Assembly: GCF_040459645.1 (NCBI RefSeq)
Contig: NZ_JARVHQ010000003.1
Location: 62,001 to 126,000 of the forward strand
Length of the DNA stretch: 64,000 nucleotides
DNA from: Bacillus cereus group sp. RP43
Lineage (GTDB): Bacteria > Bacillota > Bacilli > Bacillales > Bacillaceae_G
Direction: 5' to 3'
Shown here: positions 9,278-18,159 of the stretch, piece by piece
Layout: each line of letters begins with the position of its first letter
How positions within the stretch are numbered: position 1 is the stretch's first letter
The notes under the pieces: generated by a model
The model's database searches: none
What the model saw: the letters and a program-made list of their open reading frames with translations, nothing else
What the model was told of the DNA's origin: nothing
Program-made: the position numbers and the translations under genes

Positions 9278-9832
9278 ATGAATTTAAACTTAAAAACAAT
9301 AGGGTCTTGCACCCTTGTCGTAGGTATTTTATTAAGTCAAACATTTTGGGGAGATTCCGTAATGTTTGCAGCAGAAAAAAAGAGGGACTATATAAAACAA
9401 ACTAGTTTTAAAACAAACGATATATTGGATTACTCTTATAATTCGAATTTAACAAAAGAATACGAAGATGAACAGTATCCTTTCACTTTAAAAATCCCTA
9501 CTATTTGGATGGACCATGTGTATGTGAATCGAGATCAATTTGATGAAATTGCGAAAGGGACAATTAGTTTTGTTGCAAGTATTGGAGGGGAAAAATACCC
9601 TATTTGTAGTATTTTGATTTTTGATAATACCCCAGAAGTGATTGATTATATTGAATCAGGACCACTTAATAAGTTGAATGAAACCGATAATTTAATTTAT
9701 GTATATAATCATGCAAGTCAATATCCTGTTGAATATTATGAAAATGAGAATTTTAAAACCATTTATGATAGCATTTATAACGAAACATCAAATGTAATGA
9801 AAAGTTTTAAATTACATTCATCAGTTAAGTAG
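9278..9832 (+). CDS. Secreted protein of unknown function
   Basis: 184 residues with a signal peptide (residues 1-31, ending MFAA before EKK) and a mature part of about 153 residues. The body (YPFTLKIPTIWMDHVYV, then FDEIAKGTISFVAS and a late EYYENENFKTIYDSI) has the alternating pattern of a small alpha/beta extracellular domain. I do not recognise a family. It follows capE by about 145 bp on the same strand, has its own GGAGG site, and ends in a clear hairpin terminator at 9847-9891. It may be read from the cap promoter or its own. Its place between cap and the regulator suggests an envelope role, which is inference only. Confidence 0.7.
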   Translation: MNLNLKTIGSCTLVVGILLSQTFWGDSVMFAAEKKRDYIKQTSFKTNDILDYSYNSNLTKEYEDEQYPFTLKIPTIWMDHVYVNRDQFDEIAKGTISFVASIGGEKYPICSILIFDNTPEVIDYIESGPLNKLNETDNLIYVYNHASQYPVEYYENENFKTIYDSIYNETSNVMKSFKLHSSVK

Positions 9833-9846
9833 GCTATACCTGTAGG

Positions 9847-9891
9847 TTAAACGGCTTAAATCCTGTATTCTAATGGGCTTAAGCCGTTTAA
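9847..9891 (+). terminator. Hairpin terminator after the secreted-protein gene
   Basis: Perfect 13-bp arms TTAAACGGCTTAA (9847-9859) and TTAAGCCGTTTAA (9879-9891), followed by TCTTTCTTA. Probably the end of the transcript for the gene ending at 9832, and perhaps for the whole cap operon. Confidence 0.7.
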
Positions 9892-9909
9892 TCTTTCTTA
9901 TAACGTTCT

Positions 9910-10010
9910 TAATTGGAAGACTGTATATAATCATCTTTTGCTTGTTGTAACGCTTCAAATATCTCATTACTTATGTAAGTAATATTTTTTCACACTTCAC
10001 CATATCTGAA
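9910..10010 (-). pseudogene. 3' remnant of an unidentified gene
   Basis: On the minus strand a short frame (EIFEALQQAKDDYIQSSN) ends near 9917. A diverged copy lies at about 43400-43470 (also minus; AKDKYIY in the same place). Two independent decaying copies suggest that a small gene of this type once occurred at both sites. Family not recognised. Confidence 0.3.
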
Positions 10011-10091
10011 AACCTTTCTATTGATACATGTTGGGTTTATTTAACATTTAGATTAAGGGCAAAGCGATTGTATGTAAAAAGGAGAGACGAA

Positions 10092-10970
10092 AATGCAAAA
10101 AAAAAACAAATTTAAAAAAGAAAATCAAAAGAAGTATAACAACTGTGACGACTGCAGGGATATTATTAACATCCCTGCAACCAACTTTAGCGGAAGAACA
10201 ACAAAAAACGGATGAATTAATGGATGTAGAGGAAAAACAAGAGAATAAAGGTGAACAGATGGAGCCATCAAAATATGAAGGTTCAGTAAGGGGAGAAGAT
10301 TCATTCCTGATTCAAGAATCTATGCCAAAAGAAAAAACGAACTAAATATGATACAAAAAGCTCAGGGTGTAATAGAACTATATACTGACGAGATAACTAA
10401 TAAGACTAAGTACGTGCAGGGGAAAGTGAGAGGACTAGAATATGATTCGGGGATCACGCTGAGTGTTAAGGGCTCACCTGAATCTATATGCCATGATGTT
10501 AAAAAAATGGGGAATTCAAACTGAATTACAAATGAGGGAACACAAGTAACTGTACAAGAGGGAATTGCAAGTCCAACCATTAAAGATTACTATACAACAG
10601 ATACCTATGCAAAAGGAACGGCCACAGGTGCAAATAAAGTAGCGCTTCAAAAAGAAGGAACGGTCTTTGAAATCACAGCGAGAGATGCGGCAAGTACAGA
10701 AAGTGAAAAAATAAAAGGGAACGTCCTTGGTGTAAAAATCAACATGACCGCAAAATAATTCTATCTGGGAATAGACAACTATATTTAACATCCATTGAAA
10801 AAGGGAAAGTCTTTGTGGATGGTAACTTACTTAGTTAAGCGGCAGTAATAGATGGCACATATAAAATCTATGCGAAAGATCTAGTGAGAGATACAAAACA
10901 GAAAGTAGAAATAGCAGGATTAATAAGTAGCAATCAAGAGATTGAGAGAATAACAGTAGAAGTAAAATAA
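10092..10970 (+). pseudogene. Decayed copy of the Ig-repeat surface protein gene
   Basis: The start (ATG 10092 with AAGGAGAG) reads a lysine-rich N-terminus, then a frame change at about 10140 leads to TTAGILLTSLQPTLAEEQQ. This matches the signal peptide of the intact 1202-residue protein at 58703-62311 (TTAGILFTGVSPSYAEEQQ). After about 70 codons the sequence jumps to the C-terminal repeat region (TVQEGIASPTI, DYYTTDTYAKGTATGA) and ends in the same C-terminal block, VEIAG ... VEVK, near 10970. Stops and frameshifts interrupt it several times. The beta-helix and most Ig-like repeats are deleted. A relic of a paralogue once adjacent to the cap operon. Confidence 0.85.
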
Positions 10971-11542
10971 AAAAGACAGAACAAGTTCGGTTCTGTTGTA
11001 AAGTTTGAAAAAAGCATAAACAGGTTGGTAAATGAGGAACAATATTTAGGAAGTAGCTAGTAATTGTTGAAGTTCATTGTACGTTGAAAAGGCGGAGTCT
11101 CTTTGAAGACTTCGCCTTTGTTTATATAGGGCATGAATAGTCTCAACACCTTTTCTTATGAATAGTTAACCTGTATTTTTAGGTTTTTGATGGATTGAAT
11201 ATCACATAAAGTCCCTACCACACATATATCCATTGCAATGCATACTAAATGCCTATAATATGAATGAAGCTATGATGTTAGGCCGTTAACCGATAATCAT
11301 AGTGTATTCTACAATAATTGTAGAAAAGTATCGAATTTACTTATAAAGGTTTAGAGAAAGTCCAAATGAGTGTACCAAGTAATTTGTTATAAATTTCAAA
11401 TTTAGAACTTTCTCTACTAATTCGTGAAGACGTTTATAGAATTCCACACAAAAATATAGTCACCATATATTTCGCAATCAGTAAAAACATGAAAAAGTAC
11501 AGAGGTTTAATCTGTAACCTTGATAAAGGACATTAAAAAAAG
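10971..11542. other. Gene-free stretch with a half hairpin repeat
   Basis: No coding frame I can support. Near 10975-11000 lies a weak hairpin (GACAGAACAAGTTCGGTTCTGTTG), the likely decayed terminator of the surface-protein relic. At 11078-11096 there is a single right arm of the dispersed hairpin repeat (TTGTACGTTGAAAAGGCGGA), followed by a small GGCGGAGTC/GACTTCGCC hairpin at 11090-11118. Confidence 0.4.
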
Positions 11543-12030
11543 TTAGGTAGCATCAAAAAGATGATTTCTGAATTCAACAGGTACCATCTTTTTGAAATTC
11601 CATTGATATCTATAATGATTATAGTATGTCATATATTTCTTAGCCTCTAGTTTTAACTCAGTAAAAGACTCGTAAGGTTTTATATGCGCCTCTTCCGTCA
11701 GATGACAAAAAATAATTCTTGTAGGGCGCTATCCCAATAGTTTTCTCTGGTTGACATGGATTGTCCGAGCTCTAGAGTTTTGACTAACTTTTGGTAGGGA
11801 GGGCTTGTGTAGTGGGCTCCTTGATCTGAATGAATATATGCATCTTCAGTCAATCGAATGGTCTTATTCATTTTTAGTTTATGTAGTGTTGTCGCTACGA
11901 GGTCTAATGTCATCTGTTCTGAAACATGGTAAGCTAAAATTTCATTGGTTAAGCCATCTAAAATTGTGGACAAATATGCCCATTTATTCTTACTGTAAAC
12001 TACCTTATTACACATAAAATATCTTTCCAT
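11543..12030 (-). pseudogene. IS3-family transposase remnant (OrfB catalytic part)
   Basis: The minus strand reads the second half of an IS3/IS150-type DDE transposase: WAYLSTILDGLTNEILAYHV, then IHSDQGAHYTS (second Asp) and ENYWDSALQE. A frameshift near 11710 leads into AKKYMTYYNHYRYQWNFKKM in another frame, which is the normal C-terminus, ending at 11543. The N-terminal half and OrfA are missing and the catalytic Glu region is broken. Not functional. Confidence 0.85.
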
Positions 12031-12132
12031 AATTCATCATCTACATTATAATTGTAACAAAATAAAATATACCTAAAGATAGGTTCATTTTACACATATT
12101 TCATTTGTTTAATTTTTGAAAGGAGAGAGACT

Positions 12133-13623
12133 GTGCGAAATATTTTAAATAAAAATTTACTAAGACATTTAACGTTCTTAGAAATCTTATACTCGGAGAG
12201 GGATTGGATTACTCTAGGGAATATCGCTAAAAGGATTAAATGCTCAGAAAAAGTGCTGAGGAATGACATTAAGTTAATAAATGATGACTTTGAACCCTTT
12301 CAAATAGACACTTCTTCAAGAGGGATTTTGTTAACTTACCCCCCTCACCTTTCTCGTGATTATATATACCAAAAAGTATTATCCATAAGTCCTGAATTTT
12401 CTTTTATTGAACGTATTTTCTTTAATGAAACATATGATTTAGAGACTATAGCGGAAGAATTATTCATTAGTTCTTCGTCTCTTAAAAGAATAATTAAAAG
12501 AATAAATAGATGTTTGGAAAAATATAGCATGCAAATAAAAAGTAATCCATGTACTATTATTGGGGAAGAAGAGAATATTAGAAATCTTATTATTCATTAT
12601 ATATATGAAAAATATGGAGTTTATGAGAATCCCTTTCCATATATCCAATTAGCAGCCCTTGATCAATTACTCGTATACGGAATAAAAAAGAATTACGTTC
12701 TAAATAATTTTCCAGATTTAACAAACCTAAAATATCGTCTAATGGTTAATATCATTCGACTAAAAAATAATCACTCAATAAACATAAATCAAAAAGTTCT
12801 AGATAATATTGATATAAGTATTTTAGAAAATGAAAATTTTTGTCAACTATTTAAAAATAGATTCCATCTTGAATTAAACAAAGAAAATTTACTTCAATTA
12901 TTTCATAGCTTTTTAGATAACAAATATGCTTTTACCTATAAACAATTAGAAAAAAAGGTAGATAATAGAATCGAAAACGCTCACATTATTGTTCCTAAAA
13001 TAAAAAAATTACTACGTATAATCTCTAATGAAATAAATATTCCTATTCAAAATGAGCGGCAGATTATTTTGAAATTTTACAATTTACAATATATATTAAA
13101 TAAGCCAACTTATATATTACATGAAAAACGAAGATATTTTGCAGAAAATAACGCACATGAACTCTCACAATTAATTTTCATTTTAAAGAAAGAATTGAAC
13201 AAATTCAAATACCATAAAAATTTTAAGTGGACACCAAGCTTTTTTAATGAAGCTTTTTATATTTTAATCACTAATTGGGAAAAAATATCTATTTCATTGA
13301 AATCTAGTATACCGACTATTGAACTTGGTCTATTTTGTGATTCGGACATAGCACACACTTTATTAATTAAAGATATAATTGACTATCAATTCGGAAATCT
13401 CGTTTGCACTCATGTTATTGAAGAATTAAATATAGATGCGTTTAAAAAGGCTTCAAAAAAATATGATTTAATAATTACAAATATATCCGGGATTAATGAT
13501 ATAGAACTACCAATAATCTGCATTAATACCGTTCCATTTATGTCAGATATAAGTAAGATACAAAAACAAATCTATTCCTTAATTAAAAGTAAATTTTCAA
13601 AGAGCGTAAATATTGAATTTTAG
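12133..13623 (+). CDS. AtxA/AcpA/AcpB-type PRD virulence regulator
   Basis: 496 residues from a GTG with AAAGGAGAGA upstream. The build is that of the AtxA/AcpA/AcpB (Mga-like) group: two N-terminal helix-turn-helix segments (about 20-55, ITLGNIAKRIKCSEKVLRND; about 103-130, LETIAEELFISSSSLKRII), two PTS-regulation domains (about 165-270 and 280-385), and an EIIB-like C-terminus (about 395-496, IELGLFCDSDIAHTLL). His214 (RLKNNHSI) sits where PRD1 carries a phosphorylatable histidine. In B. anthracis pXO2 the acpB gene lies just downstream of capBCADE on the same strand, as here. It is therefore likely to activate cap transcription. Which of AcpA, AcpB or AtxA it equals cannot be told by eye. 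Confidence 0.85.
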   Translation: MRNILNKNLLRHLTFLEILYSERDWITLGNIAKRIKCSEKVLRNDIKLINDDFEPFQIDTSSRGILLTYPPHLSRDYIYQKVLSISPEFSFIERIFFNETYDLETIAEELFISSSSLKRIIKRINRCLEKYSMQIKSNPCTIIGEEENIRNLIIHYIYEKYGVYENPFPYIQLAALDQLLVYGIKKNYVLNNFPDLTNLKYRLMVNIIRLKNNHSININQKVLDNIDISILENENFCQLFKNRFHLELNKENLLQLFHSFLDNKYAFTYKQLEKKVDNRIENAHIIVPKIKKLLRIISNEINIPIQNERQIILKFYNLQYILNKPTYILHEKRRYFAENNAHELSQLIFILKKELNKFKYHKNFKWTPSFFNEAFYILITNWEKISISLKSSIPTIELGLFCDSDIAHTLLIKDIIDYQFGNLVCTHVIEELNIDAFKKASKKYDLIITNISGINDIELPIICINTVPFMSDISKIQKQIYSLIKSKFSKSVNIEF

Positions 13624-13682
13624 ACTACTAGAAAACTTAATATTACAGCTAGTGAAACTTATGTAAGTGTGGAATGAATAAG

Positions 13683-13945
13683 ATAAAAAAGAGCCGATTC
13701 TCATATCGAGAATCGGCTCTTTTTCTTTTTCGTGTCTCAATAAAAAATGTTAATCCCTATCTTTACAATGATTATTTTAGCATTATACTTTCAAAAGTTG
13801 AATATCATTATTTTCCGGATTGAAGGTAATAATTGAACGCTTTGAGTGGTGTTTTTTGTGATAATATGTTTGTGAGTATAGGTGGATCCGACATCTTTTT
13901 TTTTAGATTTTCTCCCTCAACCCCCCAATGTAATTGGGGGCTTTT
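13683..13945 (+). ncRNA. Structured non-coding module 1 (terminator, promoter-like box, second hairpin)
   Basis: The first hairpin, GAGCCGATTCTC/GAGAATCGGCTC with flanking A and T runs (13688-13726), terminates the regulator gene. It is followed by CGTGTCTC and an ATGTTA block, then a promoter-like box (TGTGATAATATGTTTGTGAG, about 13856-13876). About 50 bases on comes a second hairpin with T tract (CCCCCAAT...ATTGGGGG, 13918-13940). The same order of parts recurs at 15610-15892 and 16690-17085. A small RNA from about 13880 to 13945 is plausible but not shown. Confidence 0.4.
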
Positions 13946-14199
13946 TGAGCCTTCATAATTTTATTATCAAAGAAATACTTGTCTGTCAAATTACTTACAA
14001 CGTTAAGCTTTGATAAATTGGTTAAACCTTGGTGGAAATAATTGATGTCGGAAAGTAAACTTTTGGTTGGGAGGTAATGACAGAACAATATAAGGCTTAT
14101 ATTGAAAAAGGAAATGAATAGCTAAAAAGAGATAGATGAGTTTTACAGCGTAGTTCATTCCTTATTGTATTCGCTATAAAAAGTATGAGGAGAGAAATT

Positions 14200-14664
14200 A
14201 TGGATAAAGTAATAGATGCTTTTAAAAATCGTTCAGGAAAATCTTTAGGTTCATTAATTGTAATGATTATTGGGATTGTGACAATCTTTGGATATCAAGA
14301 AATAAGAATTGCGAATGTAAAAGATTTTTCTAACATTATAATTAACAGTAAAGATAGTTCGGTTATGATGTGGACATGGGGGATAAACCTTGTAAGTCTA
14401 GTTCTTAATATTGTAATGGTATGGTTATGGTTGAAAGATATATTGAAAGATAACAATTTGGATATGGATTCTACAATTGGAAGAGTTGTATCGTTACTTA
14501 TAGCGGTTATCCATGTTGTATTTTCATTTATTTTCATTGGCTATATTTTTTCTAATTTATTAGGGATTGTAATGGTTATTTTAATCATTTCTGTGCTTGT
14601 TTGGGTATTGTTATTACGCAATAGGGGAAAAAAGAAAGTGAGTCAAAAAAATTCAAATCAATAA
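14200..14664 (+). CDS. Small multi-pass membrane protein, unknown function
   Basis: 154 residues from the ATG at 14200 (GAGGAGAG site at 14187; the earlier in-frame ATG at 14185 overlaps that site). Four hydrophobic segments are visible at about 16-32, 58-80, 93-117 and 119-140, with a lysine-rich C-terminus (RNRGKKKVSQK). No motif I recognise. It stands alone between non-coding module 1 and an IS605-type element, whose boundary comes about 15 bp after the stop. Possibly an immunity or bacteriocin-type small membrane protein, but nothing in the sequence proves that. Confidence 0.6.
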   Translation: MDKVIDAFKNRSGKSLGSLIVMIIGIVTIFGYQEIRIANVKDFSNIIINSKDSSVMMWTWGINLVSLVLNIVMVWLWLKDILKDNNLDMDSTIGRVVSLLIAVIHVVFSFIFIGYIFSNLLGIVMVILIISVLVWVLLLRNRGKKKVSQKNSNQ

Positions 14665-14679
14665 ATCTACTAATAATTT

Positions 14680-15115
14680 ACACCCCACCCCAAAAGGGCA
14701 AGCTGACTAACGTCAGTGGGATTCTTGCTACCAAAGGCGAAGGCCATTTCTGGTATCGCTGAGGTGCAAGACTGCGGTGTGCCATCACCACTCTCACGAC
14801 AGAACGTATAGGTTCGTGAGCTACGGTACCATACCCATACCGTACAGATCATTGCTTGTTCCTATGTTTTAGCGTCTTGTTCTTGACGACACATATCATT
14901 TTACCGATAGCGTGAATTCGGATATCGAACTCCATATGATATCTTGTTTTCAAGGAACACATAGGCGTTTTAAAGACTTGTACTTGTCTATCGTTCAAGT
15001 ATGATTAAAACACAACTGTTTTTCTATGAAAAAGCGATTCTTTCATTCCATGCCTAGAGGCGGACTAAAGTCCGATATGGGATTTCCTGTATCGCGAAAT
15101 TTGTAATCTTGAAGA
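14680..15115 (-). mobile_element. tnpB-less IS200/IS605-type element (copy 1 of type B)
   Basis: About 430 bp closely repeated at 22548-22965 in the same orientation. On the minus strand it begins near GGACTTTAGTCCGCC (left-end hairpin). It runs through an omegaRNA-like tail (GTGGTGATGGCACACCGCAG, then CAAGAATCCCACTGACG) and ends in a right-end hairpin and GGGTGGGG. It encodes no protein. The right-end sequence CAAGAATCCCAC is shared with the tnpB remnant ending near 47630, which suggests that element's family as its autonomous relative. Confidence 0.6.
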
Positions 15116-15244
15116 AGCGGTTATGACCGAATAAAGAATGGAAATTGTGAAGATACTTTCACTGTTGGATAAATACAAAACAGAACCTAACTTATACGGA
15201 AGGGTTCTGTTTTGTATGTCTAAATAGTTGTTTTACTTGTTCTA

Positions 15245-15318
15245 TGGGCCTTGTAGGACTCGAACCTACGACCGAACGGTTATGAGCCGTTTGCTCTAAC
15301 CAGCTGAGCTAAAGGTCC
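15245..15318 (-). tRNA. tRNA-Met (CAT anticodon), slightly degenerate
   Basis: A full cloverleaf can be drawn on the minus strand: D arm AGCTCAGCTGGTTAGAGC, anticodon arm ACGGCTCATAACCGT with CAT, and T arm GTAGGTTCGAGTCCTAC. The acceptor GGACCTT pairs with AAGGCCC except for one A-C mismatch at the third pair, where the chromosomal-type tRNA has AAGGTCC. CCA is not encoded. Elongator tRNA-Met is most likely; tRNA-Ile2 with a modified C is the alternative. The mismatch suggests relaxed selection. Confidence 0.85.
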
Positions 15319-15499
15319 GTTACAGAGAAAAAGCACTCTTTCGAGTGTCTTCTCATGGTTGGGTTTAATAAGAATTTTTGCTTTTCGTACATATTGCACA
15401 CACATATAAACAAATAACACAACATAACTATACTATGCTTATAAAAATAGGGATTGTGTTTTTTTTCGTTATTAAATGTAATTATAAAGCATTTTACTT

Positions 15500-15892
15500 T
15501 CTATCATTGTGATATCATTCGCATATGGAAGATATGGTCATGGTATCTTTCTATCCTGAGTAGTACCCCTATTGCGAGAGCCCTCATTGGTTGTGAGAGG
15601 GCTTTTTGTAATTTAAAAAAGAGTCAAATCTCTACGTGAGAACCAGCTCTTTTTTCGTGTCTCGAAAATGTTATTTCCCGTCTTACAATTTATAATAATA
15701 CATATATGTATTGTTAGTAACCGTAGTGAAAATGTTAGCATGTTATTTTTTGCTTTGTTAAAGGAAATATTTAATCATTTTAAGTTGTGTTTTTGAGATA
15801 TTATACTTATGAACCTTGATTTTATGGAATGCAAATTTCCGTTTTTCCTCTCTGTTAAGTCCCGAAATGTATGATTTGGGACTTTTTTTGTA
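15500..15892 (+). ncRNA. Structured non-coding module 2
   Basis: It starts with a block shared with module 3 (GATATCATTCGCATATG, 15511 on) and a hairpin, GAGAGCCCTC/GAGAGGGCT with T tract (15577-15607). Next come a second hairpin, AAAAAGAGTC...CTCTTTTTT (15617-15655), and the CGTGTCTCGAAAATGTTATT block. A promoter-like stretch follows (GAGATATTATACTTATGAA, about 15795-15813) and then a third hairpin, AAGTCCCGAAAT/ATTTGGGACTT with seven T (15855-15887). A transcript of about 75 nt between the promoter-like box and the last hairpin is possible. Confidence 0.4.
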
Positions 15893-16023
15893 ACCTAAAT
15901 GAAATTTAAAAGGTATATTTGCGATATCTTTTGTAAGGATAGTCATGTGAAAGGTGTCTATTCTAATTCAAGAATGGTTAAGGGTGACACGGAGATTATC
16001 TTAAGTGTTTTTGACGACACTTT

Positions 16024-16147
16024 AATATTTTATGCTGATTTGGAAGGGTTTTCCTTCCTTTGAGCGTACAGCAAACAAACAAGACATCAAAAAACGATCT
16101 TAGCGCTCACATCTATAGTCTACTGTACGTTGAAAGGGATGGAAAAT
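16024..16147. repeat. Dispersed hairpin repeat, copy 2
   Basis: Contains TTTGAGCGTACAG and CTGTACGTTGAAAGG, separated by about 55 bases that include AGACATCAAAAAACGATCTT. This middle part matches copies 4 and 5 and differs from copies 3 and 6, so there are two loop types. The arms pair over 15 positions with one mismatch and one G-U if read as RNA. Confidence 0.75.
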
Positions 16148-16219
16148 ACCCGATTTTCGCATCCTGTTTATTTCCGAAATGCCCTATTTCTGTTAATAAG
16201 GATAGGGTCTTTCCCCTGT

Positions 16220-16450
16220 TTTGAGAACAGTTATTACGAAATGGCTGCTCTTTTTTGTGTGAAAGGAGTGTGGTGGGATGAGGGAAATACTATCTATTAT
16301 ATTCTTACCATTCGGGTATCAAGTTGTACAAATTGGATTATTGATATAATTAAAGTAATTCGTGAAAAACGTGATGTTGCTAGGATGGTCGAGAAGGAAA
16401 TGGAGCAATTGAAGGCGATGAGGAATAACAAAACAAACTCGAAGCACTGA
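16220..16450 (+). pseudogene. Remnant of a small phage-type membrane protein gene
   Basis: The C-terminal frame reads SCTNWIIDIIKVIREKRDV and then a charged tail. The same residues occur in the holin-like relic at 20838-21199. The expected GTGGTGGGATG start is present at 16270, but a single-base change puts it out of frame with the rest. After the shared part the two copies diverge (here VEKEMEQLKAMRNNK). Not a working gene as it stands. Confidence 0.5.
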
Positions 16451-16569
16451 TGGTGAATAAAAAATACGGAATCACCCTATTTCTAGTTTACATAATGATT
16501 CTTTGAAACGAAAAGTCATGTGATGGATTTTTTCTTCGTTAGATGAAATAGTGTATCAATTTTTGTTTA

Positions 16570-17085
16570 AATGTATGTGATATCATTCGCATATGCAAGG
16601 TAAGGTCATTGTTACTTTCCTATCCCTAGGTAGTACCCTTTTATGAGAGCTCTCAATAGTTGGTTTGAGTGCCTTTTTTTATTTAAGTGCAATATAAAAA
16701 GAGCCTGATTTCTACATAAGAACAGGCTCTTTCTCCGTATCTTGATGCTACATGCCATTTCCCATCTGAGCAATACAAATTATATCATTGAATCTTTATG
16801 GTTAAATATTTTTATTTTCCCATTTAAAAGAAAAATTCTATATCCTTAGATGATACTTTTGTGAGATTATATGTATGAATCTATTATTGGAATTGACATA
16901 TATTTTATTATAGTCTCATAAAATCGATTTGCAAAATAATCATTAATTTCATCTAAAAAAGAAAAAATAATAATCCATTTTTCTTCTTTATAATATACAA
17001 TGAGTACACCATCAAATAAGCGTCTTAGTTGTTTCAAACTTCTAAGCCCCTAATCCCATTGTCTCATCATTGCAATGGGATTTTT
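16570..17085 (+). ncRNA. Structured non-coding module 3
   Basis: It begins with the same GATATCATTCGCATATG block as module 2 (near 16583), then a hairpin, AAAGAGCCTGATTTCT/AGAACAGGCTCTTT (16697-16731), and the CGTATCTTGATG...CCATTTCCC block. A promoter-like box follows (TGTGAGATTATATGTATGAA, 16859-16878). A long AT-rich stretch ends in the hairpin AATCCCATTG/CAATGGGATTTTT (17051-17085). It lies directly upstream of the LCP gene, so it could be that gene's leader instead of an independent RNA. Confidence 0.35.
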
Positions 17086-17133
17086 GAATTTGCATAGCAT
17101 TCACTTCATAAGACTAGAAAGGAATGATAGAAA

Positions 17134-18042
17134 ATGAGAAAGAAAATTGCATTATGGGTGCTAGGTGTTATCGGAGTAATGATTATAGGTGGTGGAGTAT
17201 ATGCCTATAATGTATATTCAAAGGTCTCAAAAACATTAAATGAGGTTCATAAACCGTTAAAACGTGATCAAGGTAATAAACAAGAAGAAAAAATTAGTAA
17301 ATCTCAACCTGTATCTATCCTATTACTAGGAGCGGATGAACGTGGTAATGACAAAGGACGTTCAGATTCTTTAATGGTCATCACTTTAAACCAAAAAAAT
17401 AATTCAATGAAAACAGTGAGTATTCCTCGTGATACATATACAGAAATCGTTGGAAAAGGTAAAAGTGATAAAATCAACCATGCTTATGCATTTGGTGGTG
17501 TAGATATGGCTGTAGCGACAGTAGAAAAGTTCTTAAATATTCCCATCAATTACTATATTGAAGTGAATATGGAAGGATTTAAAGACATTGTGGATGCAGT
17601 GGGTGGCGTAGATGTTAATAATGATTTAGAGTTCTCTCTAGAAGGGAAGCATTTCCAAAAAGGGAATGTTCACTTAACAGGTGAACACGCTCTAGCGTTC
17701 ACACGCATGCGTAAAGAAGACCCACGAGGCGATTTCGGACGTCAAATGCGTCAACGTCAAGTGATGCAGGCTGTTATTAAGAAAGGCGCAAGCTTCTCTT
17801 CTTTATTAAACTATGGTGATATGTTAACAGCGATTCAAAAGAACGTGAAAACAAACTTAACGCAAAATCAAATGTTTGATATGCAAAAGAATTATAAAAA
17901 TTGTCTGCAGAACAGTGAGGATATCCAAATCCCAGGTGACGGTCACAAAGCCGCTGATGGTATTTGGTACTACTATGTTCCAGATGCAGCAAAACAGGAT
18001 TTAACGAAAAAGTTAAGAGCACATCTTGATGTTACCAAATAA
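17134..18042 (+). CDS. LytR-CpsA-Psr (LCP) family cell-wall ligase
   Basis: 302 residues, the normal length. One membrane segment (about 6-26) is followed by an extracytoplasmic LCP domain with the family blocks SILLLGADERG, SDSLMVITLN, TVSIPRDTY, KINHAYAFGG, DAVGGVDV, LTGEHALAFTRMRK and GDFGRQMRQRQV. These include the arginines that bind the polyprenyl-pyrophosphate carrier. LCP proteins move anionic or capsular polymers from undecaprenyl-pyrophosphate to peptidoglycan. On this island it is a candidate to anchor the Wzy-type polysaccharide encoded at 47-58 kb, since CapD already serves polyglutamate. The GAAAGGAATG site precedes the ATG. It appears intact and is followed by a terminator. Confidence 0.92.
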   Translation: MRKKIALWVLGVIGVMIIGGGVYAYNVYSKVSKTLNEVHKPLKRDQGNKQEEKISKSQPVSILLLGADERGNDKGRSDSLMVITLNQKNNSMKTVSIPRDTYTEIVGKGKSDKINHAYAFGGVDMAVATVEKFLNIPINYYIEVNMEGFKDIVDAVGGVDVNNDLEFSLEGKHFQKGNVHLTGEHALAFTRMRKEDPRGDFGRQMRQRQVMQAVIKKGASFSSLLNYGDMLTAIQKNVKTNLTQNQMFDMQKNYKNCLQNSEDIQIPGDGHKAADGIWYYYVPDAAKQDLTKKLRAHLDVTK

Positions 18043-18118
18043 CAAACCATGTTTATATTTTTCGCATGAAAAATACAGCTACTGAGGAGTATGCATGTGT
18101 GAAGTAGGGTATTAATAG

Positions 18119-18159
18119 AAAAAAAGCCAGGACTCAAATGGTGAGTTCTGGCTTTTTTT
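18119..18159 (+). terminator. Terminator after the LCP gene
   Basis: AAAAAAGCCAGGACTCA and TGAGTTCTGGCTTTTTTT form a long stem with A and T flanks about 80 bp after the LCP stop codon. It would work on both strands. Confidence 0.8.

Noticed and set aside
11805..12017. Plus-strand 70-residue frame
   Set aside because: Antisense to the IS3-family transposase remnant, whose residues are clearly recognisable.
13903..14088. Minus-strand 61-residue protein
   Set aside because: It overlaps the hairpin and T tract of non-coding module 1 and shows no ribosome site or family similarity.
14670..14852. Minus-strand frame with CRESGDGTPQSC, also at 22521-22703
   Set aside because: Both fall within the omegaRNA-like segment of the type B elements and have no start signal.
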